From positions 10,118,501-10,182,500 of the forward strand of contig NC_135553.1 of NCBI RefSeq assembly GCF_964340395.1: a DNA stretch of 64,000 bases, written 5' to 3'. Positions 52,917 through 64,000 of this stretch are shown in pieces. The stretch comes from Glandiceps talaboti (taxonomy: Eukaryota; Hemichordata; Enteropneusta; Spengelidae). The translations under genes and the position numbers were made by a program. The notes below the pieces were generated by a model that searched no databases, was not told where the DNA came from, and saw only the letters and a list, made by a program, of their open reading frames with translations. Within the stretch, counting starts at the first letter, position 1, and each line of letters opens with the position of its first letter.

Positions 52917-54740
52917 TCACCACCATCTATAGTGTGCATATGCTTTGTTGCTGTCAGCTTGTTTGTGGAGTTCTAGTTTCTTCTGGATCACCTTTCCCTA
53001 AGATGTAGATAGATAAACGGTAACTGTGAGGTAATCATCAATTTTCACTTAATGTGTGTATGTATGTATGTATGTATGTATGTATGTATGTATGTATGTA
53101 TGTATGTATGTATGTATGTATGTATGTATGTATGTATGTATGTATGTATGTATGTATGTATGTATATATGTATGTATGTATGCATGCATGCATGCATGCA
53201 TGCATGTATGTATGTATGTACAAGCAAAAATATTTGCTTGCTCTGGAGGTATGATTTGGTATTTCCAAATTTAAAGTGATGATTTTTTACCTTGTATATT
53301 TTGGCAGAATTACAGACTTCATCAGCTATTGTTGTACACGTTCACTGATGTAGACTTGTCCAATTAAATATGTTTTAACTCAAGTAATTCAAATGTCAAT
53401 GGTAACTTATATAATTCTAAAATGCACCAATCAATTAATTTTTATTCCAGGAATGTATTCCAATATTACTATCTGCTCTGTATATGCCAACAAGTTCTTT
53501 ACAAGAAGTTGGATTTTTTATCTCTCATAATTCTGCCTATTACAATTATATGCCACTAGAGGGCAGTGTTTAGCAATGACAACTCATTTACTCATTATTA
53601 AACTTACTTCATTATTATATGCCAGTAATATTTCCTTTGATAATCTCTCTGGTAAGTGTGTTAGTCTTGGTTTGGGTTTATTCCTAGCTTCATCTAACAG
53701 CCACCTCATTGCTAAGAATCGTCGCCTATTTTCTTTCAAAGGAACAGGTACCTGAAATTATCCATAAATATACATACAATTCTGTGTCATTTTCATTGAA
53801 ATTCGTTCAATATTGTTTTCCATGTTTCCACACTTAAGGACTTTCACTTTAAGCTTATGTTCTGTAAGTAAAACAAGTTTAGTACTTTGTACATATAATA
53901 GTGTTGAAGTATATGGACTTTCTAAAGGCCATAGTACTACTATTCAATCAATCAATCAATCATTGATTGATTGATTGAGTACAGTGTACTACTATTTATA
54001 GCTTACACTAAATGTAAGCATCAGCTACCATAAATTGTCCCTATACAACAAATCTTCCAACCTGAAATAGATGAATCATTCAATCCTAGTTGACAAAATG
54101 ACTTCTGTATGTGCCTATACACATACATAAGTCAACTGACCCCATAGCATATGGTAAAAGGGGTGTCAACTGACCCCCTAGCATATGATAAAATGCTTCT
54201 GTTACTAAGAACTGAAGCTGGTGTTTGTCATTCATTCTCACCTGATAAGATCTTCCACCCCTATTAATACTAGTAAGTCCAACCACAGGTTTACAGTTTT
54301 CTAATGCCGTATGGAATATTACCCTAGGGTTTGTTTCTAGATTGGCCTTTTCTTCCTCTGTTGCTTTGTGGTATTTCTCAAGCTGTATCCTCTTCACCTG
54401 CTCTAATGTCTGTAAGCAAAAATACACAAAGTAAAAGTACTATGAGTGGTAGAATAATTCATTACATGGAGAGTGGCATGAGGTACAGCAACTCCAAACA
54501 AAAAGTACAACAGACAATAGGTCACAAAGGCATAGTGGTAGTGAAAAATAACAAGTACATGGCACAAAAGAGGTTTGAAAATATCTGGGAACGTACACGT
54601 TGTCCCCTTCTCTTTAAAAGTACATTCTCAATATACATTTAATTCAGTTTTTGCTTCAGTTTTTGAAGCTCAATAGCAAGATGACATAGGATATACTTGT
54701 ACCAAGACTCCCCTTAGAGTAGAAGACAGGGGTCAGAGGT

Positions 54741-54771
<31 letters not shown>

Positions 54772-54971
54772 GGGGGGGGGGGGGGGCTTCATGAATAAAA
54801 TTAAAGTATGAACTTACCTCTCTGAATAATTCTCTTGCTAGTTCTTTGCCACCTTTCATCATTGTTAAGTTTGTGAATTTACTAGAAAAGAAAATCAAAA
54901 TCAGATTTGAAGTGATTTCATATTTTCTTTTCAATCATGTCTGCCTCTTTGGCTGTCAAACACACCTACAC

Positions 54972-55024
<53 letters not shown>

Positions 55025-55134
55025 GACAGACACACAAAAAGAAAGACATACATACATACAGACAGACAGACAGACACACACACACAAAGACACAGACACA
55101 CACACACAAAGACAGACAGACAGACAGACAGACA

Positions 55135-55171
<37 letters not shown>

Positions 55172-56243
55172 GTCTCGTCTTTAATACAAATTGAATGATC
55201 ATACACCTAGAATTTGATGACTGTGGAAAGTTACTCCATTTTTAGATATAATTCATTTTTTATAAATAATATTCTACATCACCGACATCACAAAAATATT
55301 TTGCAAAACATTATTTTTTCATCCTCTTAGTAAGGAGTATATGATAAAGTTAATGGTTGTATTCTCCACAAATCTTGTTTTCAGACCATGATTGTAGTTT
55401 TCTGACTTTTGACAGCACTGTAAATTCAAGATATACATGACATACCTGATTACAGGATCATTGAACACAGATGAACTCATATCATTCTTTGCTGCTTTGA
55501 TAGGAACACTGATGTCATAGGGCAATGACCCTTCTTTTCTATAGGCTTCTTTGTCCACCACTGGATCTACATAGGTTTTTGGATATCTGGCATATCGGAC
55601 TTGCTGAGCTCTGAAATTAAATGTGATAACGATCTTAGATTTCATCATTAAGTGAGTATATATGGGAGACAATTGAAGGTTACTGTATACACACACTGTA
55701 CACACACTGACCCTAGTTAATCCAAACGGAACATTTAACATCACATCTCTTTCTGTTTCTGTGATATATATATTTATATATTCTCATGGTGGCGATGATG
55801 ATGATGATGATGATACAATATACATGACAGGTACCATACTCCCATAGTGATTAGCGCCCTCATGTCCTCGAAACGCTTCGGCCAGCAACCTCGATCTTCA
55901 GAAGCGAACGGAACTCCGATAAAACTGGCTATTTTGAATTTATTTAAATCACAAACTGACTCAACTTCACCAAAACAAGGCTGGGGAAACATTGAAAAGA
56001 AATCCGATGAGGACATGCACGGGAAGGCTTTTCCGACTCATTACGATGATTTGCGTAGACAACACATCCGATTGCACCAAGATGAACCTGTTCTTAGTTA
56101 AATGAAGTTGCTATGTCCATCTGGGGGTTAAAAGATATATTTTGATTAATGTGTACTTACAGAGGAAACGAAAAGACTGCTGCTTCATGACAATTATTTA
56201 CGATCACCGTCCGACACACGCTGAAGCACCTGGTCAGCGCCAT
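52917..56243 (-). CDS. MRPS7: Mitochondrial small ribosomal subunit protein uS7m (MRPS7), complete
   Basis: MRPS7 binds 12S rRNA in the head of the mitochondrial 28S subunit. Six exons on the minus strand: 56243-56161, 55610-55446, 54881-54818, 54409-54242, 53751-53608 and 52997-52917. Phases join perfectly to 705 nt, 234 residues plus TGA (human 242). The N-terminus [17 protein letters not shown] is basic and lacks acidic residues, as expected for a mitochondrial presequence. Family matches include [72 protein letters not shown] and the invariant C-terminus AHYRWW. The last exon was too short to appear as an open frame on its own. The gene starts 338 bases from RSAD1 on the opposite strand. 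Confidence 0.97.
53052..53222. repeat. (GTAT)n/(GCAT)n tetranucleotide repeat
   Basis: About 30 GTAT units are followed by about seven GCAT units and then GTAT again, inside the last MRPS7 intron. Confidence 0.97.
54743..54786. repeat. Homopolymer T run followed by G run
   Basis: About 29 T residues are followed directly by about 15 G residues, in an MRPS7 intron. Run lengths in such a tract are unreliable in an assembly. Confidence 0.9.
54966..55170. repeat. (CAGA)n/(CA)n compound microsatellite
   Basis: CAGA tetranucleotides alternate with CACA stretches, in an MRPS7 intron. All open frames here are artefacts. Confidence 0.95.
55862..56101 (+). CDS. Possible small nested gene, 79 residues, antisense in MRPS7 intron 1
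   Basis: I do not recognise it. A complete frame runs from ATG 55862 ([19 protein letters not shown]) to TAA 56101. It is hydrophilic and charged, with [14 protein letters not shown] and HYDDLRRQH, and has no signal peptide or membrane segment. Its base composition is more GC-rich than the flanking intron and the frame has no low-complexity stretch, unlike the other unassigned frames in the window. TCCCATAG just upstream could be an acceptor, so it may be one exon of a longer gene. It lies wholly inside MRPS7 intron 1, on the opposite strand, and about 480 bases before RSAD1. It could also be a fortuitous frame. Confidence 0.4.
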   Translation: MSSKRFGQQPRSSEANGTPIKLAILNLFKSQTDSTSPKQGWGNIEKKSDEDMHGKAFPTHYDDLRRQHIRLHQDEPVLS

Positions 56244-56581
56244 GTTGGATGACCACCTAGCCTACCCTAAATAAAGAGGAAATTATCCTTCAAACCGGTA
56301 ACCCCTATAATCTTTAGATTATATTAAAAATACATTAATATGCAAACTGATATATTTTCAGGTCTAATTTACGTTTTCATTAGTTGTTTGGGACACCTTT
56401 TTATTAGAAGGAGAAGTTCAAAATGTGATGATCTTTACTTTAGTAAGTTAGGGTGCCTGCTGAGCACAGAGCTTGAGGAGAAGAGCAAGAGAAGCTCTTG
56501 TTACAACTTACACAGAGGGGGGAACATGCAATCGTTATGAAGAGAAAAAGTTAATAGATTCTTTCATAGCATTATATCAAA
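56244..56581. promoter_or_regulatory. Divergent spacer and probable bidirectional promoter, MRPS7/RSAD1
   Basis: Only 338 bases separate the MRPS7 start codon (-) from the RSAD1 start codon (+). I see no TATA box at a sensible place and no CpG-rich block, so the promoter role is inferred from geometry. An in-frame TAG at 56567-56569 just before the RSAD1 ATG marks the upper limit of that reading frame. Confidence 0.5.
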
Positions 56582-59034
56582 ATGATATCAAGGCAATGCG
56601 TACAATTATTTACCCTCTGTTTGAGGAAATGTTCACATTTAAACTACTTTCAAAAACTAGAAAACATATGGAGATCATCCTGTGTGAGTCAGAGGACTTG
56701 TGTTACCCAGGCAACGACTGGAGTACTGTCAAGTGATGACAAGGATCTTTGTAGACCAGGGTGGCACCATACGGCATCAATTTATGTTCATGTGAGTCAT
56801 TACAGTAATGGGGACATACAGTGCGATGATTCATATTAATGTCACTTGTCACTGCAGCTAGACCCTACAAAGTATTCAATTGGCCCTGTGTGACAGAAAT
56901 AGAATGAAAAAATATATATAATGGTTACTTTCTGTATTGTATCATGTTACATAGTGTCTCTGCATTCCATTTACATCTCGGTGATCATCCAGTGTTTTCA
57001 GGGCAGTAAGGAGGTAAAATCTACCTGACTGTGCCCAAGTATAATTTACATGGGTAAATTGATTTCCCTACCAAAATGACAAGATATGGATACTCCGTGC
57101 AAGTTCTACCAGATTTCACTCCTCTATTCACAGTTTTCCCAATGCTTTGCAAACAAACACTGTACATCATTCTGCTTTCCACAACATCATGTTATTTTCC
57201 TACCAAGCATTTTTTATACGGATTCAGAAGAAAGAAAAAATAAAAAGAAAGCGTACATAATTTTCCAATGTTAATAATACCACTTATTATTACAGAGTTT
57301 GTTCAAAGATGGAAACAAAAATGAAACACATGATTAAAAGAAGATTTAAAAGTTTAAAAAAAAAATGATATTCCAATTCTAATTACTATGCTGTCAGAGG
57401 ATTTTAGTAAATCAACGCATACATATACAGTGTGATGTGAAAAATGTGACATAAAGCTTGAGATTTGAATGTAATTACCCTTTTTGATATTTTCATTTCA
57501 TATAGTGGCCATACTGCAGAAGACGATGTACCTATTGTAATTTTAACAAGTACATAAAGTAAGGATCATATTTATTGATATCATGTATTTATGAATCACA
57601 GTCATGAGTCATAGAAATTAAAGAGACACAGTCTGTAACTTTATGGTCTTTGATGGTTACTTTTGTTTAAAGGGACACAGTCTGTAACTTTATGGTCTTT
57701 GATGGTTACTTTTGTTTAAAGGGACACAGTCTGTAACTTTATGGTCTTTGATGGTTACTTTTGTTTAAAGGGACACAGTCTGTAACTTTATGGTCTTTGG
57801 TAGTTACTTTTGTTTTAAAGGGACACAGTCTGTAACTTTATGGTCTTTGGTAGTTACTTTTGTTTAAAGGGACACAGTCTGTAACTTTATGGTCTTTGAT
57901 GGTTACTTTTGTTTAAAGGGACACAGTCTGTAACTTTATGGTCTTTGGTGGTTAATTTTGTTTAAAGGGGCACAGTCTGTAACTTTATGGTCTTTGGTAA
58001 TTACTTTTGTTTACATTGAGATATCCTTATAATTCTTGTAATGCTATAATGTACTGAATCATGTGTGTATGTAATGGTAGAGCTCATACCAGAAATTTGG
58101 AAATAATATAAAAATGACATTATTAAATTTTAATACTATTACTAGGCAGACTATGTCACTTTAATATATCTGATAAACTCAATAATATACGAAATTATTA
58201 GTCATATTTGATATTGAAGTTAGACAGCCTGTATGGACCAATTGAATCTAAAGCGTGACATGTAACAATCCAAACTGTATTTTTTTTGTAACAATGAAAT
58301 CTGACATGTTTTTTTTTTCCTTTTATGAATTTATGAACTTTGCGGTTTAGTTTTGAAATCCTGTTGGTGTACTTTTAACAGAGTGCAATCCAAAGATACC
58401 AGCAGAATATCCCTATATTTATTCCTGGAATGATAACACATCTAGCTTTCAGTCCAGCGAGGTGACCCAGAATTAAGTCATGGAGTGATATTAAGGGTGT
58501 ATGGTTTACACATGTCTATATTTAGCAAAGCAGAAAGGTCCCTTTAAACAAAAAATAAAAATTTAGTAATGAAAATTTCTACTCACAGAGTCAAAAAATT
58601 TCTTGGATGTGAATCCCAAATTTTCATGGATGTCTCATCAGCGGTGAACTACAATGGGCTATTGTCAAGTGTCTCCGAAGAGTAGTAGTACACCCCTGAT
58701 GATGCTCTCGATGCTGATGGGATGTCAGTGAAAATTTGAGATTTGCTCCCAAGAAATTTTTTGAGCAGAAATTTTCATTACCTATGAAAGTATGAACCCA
58801 TAGTCATAGTCCATGATTCATTCTCGCGCAAATCAAAATATTCATTTTAATAATATTCTCAGTAGAACAAAACATTGGGTAACAAACATGGCAATGTTAC
58901 ATCATTCAACAACATAGATTGAATGTACATGGTAAACTTTATTACACGAATACTTTCTTGTAAAAAACAAAATTCTGAAAGAGCTAATATTTTATAAACT
59001 GGCTTCTCATTATTAGATCAGAGAATTGTGTTTT

Positions 59035-59069
<35 letters not shown>

Positions 59070-62000
59070 ACCATTTATGTTATACTCTATACCCTTTGTA
59101 TAATCAAATGCGAGTGATTACATTTTGTATTGTTGTCAAATGTAAAAAAAAAAATACACAACAAGCATGTTGTTGACCATACTCTCACTGTTAAATGACT
59201 ATAGAGACAGTGTGATCCAGATTCTCACACTGGCAGTAAACATAGAGAAGTCTGATCCAGATTCTCACACTGGAGTAAACATTTTTCAACCAACATTTGC
59301 ATTGATCAACTGTAGAGTTGTAGCATTGATCTTGACTAATATTATTATCTTGATATTTGTATAGTTCCAATGTCAATGAAGACAGGCTAAAATCCTGCCT
59401 AGTGAGAGAAACAACTACACTTCTAGAAATGAGTGGAGTCAACAATATTTCATCAATCTTCTTTGGAGGAGGTGGGTACTTTTATTATTGTTTTACTGTG
59501 TTCTTGATTAGTTAGAATCAAAATAATCCAGCTAGTGGTTTTTCTTACTTTGTGTCCAAAGAAGTTCAAGATACCAACTTACTCTATGTGAATTTTGGAA
59601 TACTGCAAACCTGGAAATTTTTTGCTAAAAACTTATTTTTGCTTATTTCACTGGAAAACAAAAATGCAAAAATAACTAGTGAATAAAATATCTGGCAGCC
59701 CTTTCAACTATTGCGGACAGTAATAGACCTTTCGGATTGACAGTGACCTCTACCATCCTGACTCACCTTATTTAATGTTTGTGTTACAGGAACACCCAGC
59801 CTAGCAGCCCCCTCCACTATAGCAGCCATCATTGATACTGTCCAACAAGTCACTAATTTACAACCCAATGCTGAAATCACGTTGGAAGCAAATCCCACCA
59901 ATTTAGAAACACACAAATTAAAGTAAGTTCAATTTTGTTATCATTTGACGTCAATCGATCTCTTTTTTCAAGGGGTTACAAATGAAATATGCTTATAGCT
60001 ATTTTATTCTGCTGGTCATAATAGTAATGAGGAAAAGATATGATATTAGGGGTACCCATACTGGCAAGTTTCTCATTGTACCACTTTAAAAACCATGGTT
60101 CAGTTGGTCGGTTAGAAATAAAAATAATAATTTTTTTTTTAAAAGTAAGTGTATTTGTACATGTTAGTAATACTTGCATTTCATAATTATACTTTAGCAG
60201 TCTGAATGATGTAGGAATGGCATTTAAATTTATAAAGCCACTAAGAAGAAAACTTTGGACGATCTGTTTACACTAGTCTGTCATTTTATCGTTTATCATG
60301 TATCGTTTATTTGAGTACACCTAACAAAACCCTGGGGAGTTGTTAATGGTACAAAACATAAAAGGAAAATAATAACAAACCTAATAAACTATCTAAAAGA
60401 AGCATTACATAACATAATAAAACTAATGAACTACAAAAGCTATTCAGTGAAAAGAAAGAGGAAAATAATGTATGGTAATTAGACAGATTTAAGGAGATGT
60501 ATATTTTATTATGTATTACAATTATTTTGTCGGTGGTGGTCTCTTTGTATATTACTTAATTTGATATATTTGCCAAGTGCAATAATTAGATTTGTGTTCA
60601 TTGTTTCTTTAAATTTTTGTTCTTCTGGTAAGTTTCTAAAATTATCAATATATATATATATTGTTTTCTTTGTTGAAATTGAAAACTTCTCATAATATGT
60701 TGTTTTTTTGTATTCATTATATGGACAAGATATTTTATTGCTTCCTTCTTCACAATATATCTAATGGGAATCTTCAAAGTTCAAAGTCAGTGTAAGATAC
60801 AGATATTCATGCCACGCTATCAGCACCAGCACCACTCATGGTTAAGAAGCCGGATAGGGCTTAAGAACACGATGTATCTTACAGACTTAGATTATGATTA
60901 TACATGCTCTTGCAGTTGTCATCATACAGTCAGTGACATTGTGATTTGTTCTAATCATAGAGGGTGTCATTTTTTAAATTTAATTATGTCACCAGTTTGA
61001 AGAAATATAGAGTCAGTGGGTCATAAGAAAGATAGAATGAAGTATGAACACCCATTTTGAGATTCATTGCACAAAATCTGAATATAGGAAGTACTGACTC
61101 AAAACATTATAATAATGAATTTAATGCACCACTGTTATATATTATATGACAAGGCAACTTTTCAATACACTTTATGCAAATTTGTTTGTAGAGGCGTGAA
61201 ACTAATACAATGAATTACATAAGCCGGAAGTGCAGTAAAAGTTTGATATTACACTTCCTGGTAAATTGTATGGGTGTACACTTATTTTTGCAACATAGGT
61301 GTGTTGTATTTGACATTTTATGTTGAGTGAATCATTTTTATACAAGTCATGTTTCTACTATTGTGAACATTCTATCAAAATATATCAGATACATATTTCA
61401 TTGTTGTCAGAACAAGCATCGATAGTGTTTCTCATTATCATCATCTGTAAACCAAACATTAAATTATGACAGAAATGTTGACAAAAAGGCAGATATAAAC
61501 ATATCAAGTACAAATATGCTTGTACCTTTCAAAAGTGAAATTTTGTATTTTCATTTGAAAAAATATTCCCAATATTATTTAGGAAGTGTTTTGTTTATCA
61601 CCTTCGTGCTTCATTTTAGGAGATAGTTTGGAACAGCTTAGTTAAGATGTATTAAAGTCAGCTGGTAAAATTCTGGTTTTGATGTCTATATTTTACAGAG
61701 ATTTCAAATCTGCTGGGGTCAACAGACTATCACTTGGAATCCAGAGTTTGAACAATCAGGACTTGAAGATTCTTGGAAGAGATCATTCTGTTGAGGAATC
61801 TTTAAAGTAGGTCAGAGGTCAGAAAGAGGTTATTACTTGGAGTGGGTCAAAGGTCAAAAAGAGGTCAAAAAGAGGTTATTACTTGGAGTGGGTCAAAGGT
61901 CAGAAAAGGTCAAAAAGAGGTTATTACTTGGAGTGGGTCAAAGGTCAGAAAAGGTCAAAAAGAGGTTATTACTTGGAGTGGGTCAAAGGTCAAAAAGAGG

Positions 62001-63105
62001 TCTTTTTTAATGCAGTTTTTGAGTAGACCAGAATTCATTTAGTCTTAATGAATGTAAGCAGAGTTGTAAAAAATGTATTGAAATATTGGTAAAGTGTATC
62101 TAAGAGAAAATGAATGCATAGAAATATGAATAGTAATGATTGACAATTTTCTTGACTTTGTGTCAAATAGATCTATAAAGGATAACATTTTAAATGTTGC
62201 TAGACCAGATACTTTTTTTTCACATTTTAAAGAGACAGCGATTTAAAGTATTGAATTAATGACCTTGTCTCAATATTTTATGAAATGGCCTGGATCGCCA
62301 ATTGTAATCATTTTATTCATACCTCTAATTTATTTCATATGTACACAATTTTCTCAAGATAATTTGGATGTTAGAATACTGTACACTTATAGTTTTCCAT
62401 AATAGGATATTAAGTGCCACATCAGATCTTGACATCTTGACTAAATATTTGCTTGCAAAGAAAAGCACATACTATAACACTCTTTTGAAAATATTGACAC
62501 AGCCATGTGTAATCTGTTAATCTATTTGACTAAATATAATACAATTAGTACCACTCAGAGTAGAATTCATCATTTTTCAAATTAAATACAAAGTATGAAG
62601 TGTTTAATATATTTTCAGTTAATGTAAACACAGTGCAAATCATTCCTAGCCAAGTGTAAGATCTTTCAGTGATCTGCATATCAGCTATGAGTTCAAGTTT
62701 GGCAACTCTGGCAAAATATGTGATAGGAAATCAATAACGGTATTAGCCTGTTAATTCATTTTCAATGCATTCACTTTATAAATACCTGCAGAGGAAGTTA
62801 CCACTGATACCAGTAAAACCTATCTGACAAATGACATATACCTCACTCCAGACTTAAAATGTTTTACTTACTCAAAACTTGGAATATTTCTTATCAAAAT
62901 TCCTCCAAAAAAGATCCATGATAGAGAAAAATCAGTAAAATTGGTGACAATGCATAACATCTATGTTTTTCATGCTTTTTTTTCATTTCATAATTCAAGA
63001 TGTCTGACTGAAGCCAAACAACTGTTTCCTGGAAAGACTTCTGTTGATCTGATATTTGGAAGACCTGGTCAAAGACTTGATGATTGGAAACAAGAATTAC
63101 AAAAA
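56582..63105 (+). CDS. RSAD1: RSAD1 / HemW-like radical SAM protein, 5' part (exons 1-6), runs off the window
   Basis: RSAD1 is the mitochondrial member of the HemN/HemW radical-SAM family and is thought to handle haem rather than oxidise coproporphyrinogen. Exons: 56582-56791, 57506-57558, 59365-59471, 59790-59922, 61699-61806 and 63000-63105; phases join, giving 239 residues so far. The start is the first ATG after an in-frame stop; the N-terminus MISRQCVQLFTLCLRKC is basic and suits a mitochondrial presequence. Residues 74-81, CRRRCTYC, are the CxxxCxxC iron-sulfur motif, followed by NFNKY, so it lacks the fourth Cys of HemN (CxxxCxxCxC). GGGTPS at 122-127, LEANPT and GVNRLSLGIQSL are typical. 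The second exon is only 53 bases. The rest of the gene, including any HemN C-terminal domain, lies to the right. Confidence 0.95.
57622..58012. repeat. 49-bp minisatellite, 8 units
   Basis: The unit starts AAAGGGACACAGTCTGTAAC and ends TTACTTTTGTTT. Units are nearly identical, with the ends most diverged, which points to recent expansion. It lies in the second RSAD1 intron, 64 bases after the 53-base exon. Confidence 0.95.
58567..58780. mobile_element. Fold-back element with ~55-bp imperfect arms
   Basis: TAATGAAAATTTCT at the left end is matched in inverted orientation by AGAAATTTTCATTA at the right end, and symmetry continues inward through AAATTTCTTGG / CCAAGAAATTT. Fragments of the same family occur near 48305-48395 and 20590-20640. 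Confidence 0.75.
59037..59071. repeat. (CAA)n microsatellite
   Basis: About eleven CAA triplets lie in an RSAD1 intron. Confidence 0.95.
61807..62004. repeat. Tandem repeat with GGGTCAAAGGTCA motifs, 4 units
   Basis: Units share AAAAAGAGGTTATTACTTGG followed by AGTGGGTCAAAGGTCA. Spacing is 44-58 bases, with variation in the number of AGGTCA half-sites. The array starts at the splice donor of RSAD1 exon 5. The 66-codon open frame with the recurring KEVITWSGSKV peptide is a by-product. Confidence 0.9.
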
Positions 63106-63699
63106 GTAGGAAAATTCTCTCAATATAGGAATTATTTTCAAAAGCTGACCAGAAGTATTGTTGTTAAAGTTGCACAGTGTGTAACCATGGTGACATTTTC
63201 TGTTAAGTTAATTTATCAAATACACACAGAATACACTTTAAAACTTACTTAGAAGCAAATTAGTGGACACAGAAGACTAGAGGTGATTGAATGTGCTCAA
63301 AGAGTCTTAGTAACAGGGAGTATGAAATTTTTTTGGTAACCAAAAAATGATGTCATGATGTCATTTTTGCTTCATGTCTGAGTATCTAGCGAGTGCTCTT
63401 CCAGATGGTTGACATGATTTAACTATTAAAGTTGTTTGAATGGTATAAAGAATATTTCTATACAAGACAAAATTAATAACCGAGAATCATAAACTGACAG
63501 ATTATGCCCCTTTAATATTAATTTAATATGTCAGTAGATATCAGTGATATTGTGTTTTTCCTGATCTGGCCACAGAGGGCATTATTTTTTCTTCACTCAG
63601 TCAGATCATGAGAACTGACAACGAAAGAGAGATTCACATTACTTACTTTTTCTTCAGTTCAACTTACAATGTATGGGTATTTTTGGAGTTTATTGTACA

Positions 63700-64000
63700 C
63701 TCACTTAAATGAGGATTGGGTATTTATTTTGGATTTTTAATTTATAAAGCAATTTTATCATGACTTCCTACTTGAAAAATCAATGTGAAACAACATATAC
63801 CAAGTCCTTGTTTGTAACTCAATAAATTGCAAAAGATTATTAAATGTGTAAAATGTTTTTTATTGTATGTACAATAACAAACATTTTACACATTTTTGGC
63901 TTTTTGCAATGTACTGAGGTACAAACACAGACTTAGTCTATGTTGTTTCACATTGATTTTTCAAGTAGGAAGCCATGGTGAAATTATTTTATAAATTAAA
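63700..64000. mobile_element. Long palindromic fold-back element, family copy 4, cut by the window edge
   Basis: GAGGATTGGGTATTTATTTT at 63711 and the centre ATTGTATGTACAAT near 63866 match the family at 37140, 40824 and 47881. The right end lies outside the window. Its left border is the most diverged of the four copies. Confidence 0.85.

Noticed and set aside
53038-53279. Cys/Met/Tyr/Val and His/Thr/Ile/Tyr frames
   Set aside because: Readings of (GTAT)n in an MRPS7 intron.
54846-55206. Thr/Asp/Arg/Gln-rich and Cys/Val/Ser frames
   Set aside because: Readings of the (CAGA)/(CACA) compound repeat.
56340-56540. 66-codon frame upstream of RSAD1
   Set aside because: Not in frame with RSAD1, no similarity, and it overlaps the divergent promoter spacer.
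61842-62042. Frame with recurring KEVITWSGSKV peptide
   Set aside because: Created by the tandem AGGTCA-containing repeat inside an RSAD1 intron.

Overview
This window is animal nuclear DNA. It is AT-rich and intron-dense, with GT..AG introns, many microsatellites, minisatellites and fold-back elements, and protein-coding genes that read as invertebrate orthologues of known animal proteins. The genes point to a marine invertebrate, perhaps an invertebrate deuterostome or a lophotrochozoan. I cannot fix the species. There are no prokaryotic operons, viral genes, CRISPR arrays or convincing tRNA/rRNA genes.

Layout, left to right. 1-5138: the 3' half of GRB2 (+), giving the SH2 domain and C-terminal SH3; the 5' half lies outside the window. 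5139-14118: gene-poor DNA with an interspersed repeat, an 850-bp non-autonomous DNA transposon with a 10-bp direct repeat at its borders, and simple repeats. 14260-19251: a five-exon gene (+) for an unrecognised protein with one CCCH-type zinc-finger motif, possibly carrying a frame break. 19252-24272: repeats, including a 61-bp minisatellite of about 24 units, each with a perfect AP-1 site. 24273-26933: an intronless Toll-like receptor gene (-). 28240-50771: TMEM94 (+), 29 coding exons whose phases all join, about 1,431 residues. 52917-56243: MRPS7 (-), six exons, complete (234 residues). 55862-56101: a small ORF (+) nested antisense in MRPS7 intron 1. 56582 to the right edge: RSAD1 (+), first six exons, running off the window.

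GRB2, TMEM94 and MRPS7 are also close neighbours on human 17q25.1, so the window probably preserves an old animal gene cluster into which the TLR and the CCCH gene are interleaved. MRPS7 and RSAD1, both mitochondrial, are divergently transcribed from a 338-bp gap. TMEM94 keeps an intact DKTG phosphorylation-type motif that the human protein, as I recall it, has as DKQG, while other P-type ATPase motifs are lost. Exon coordinates were read by eye from splice sites and protein similarity; none comes from transcripts or database searches.
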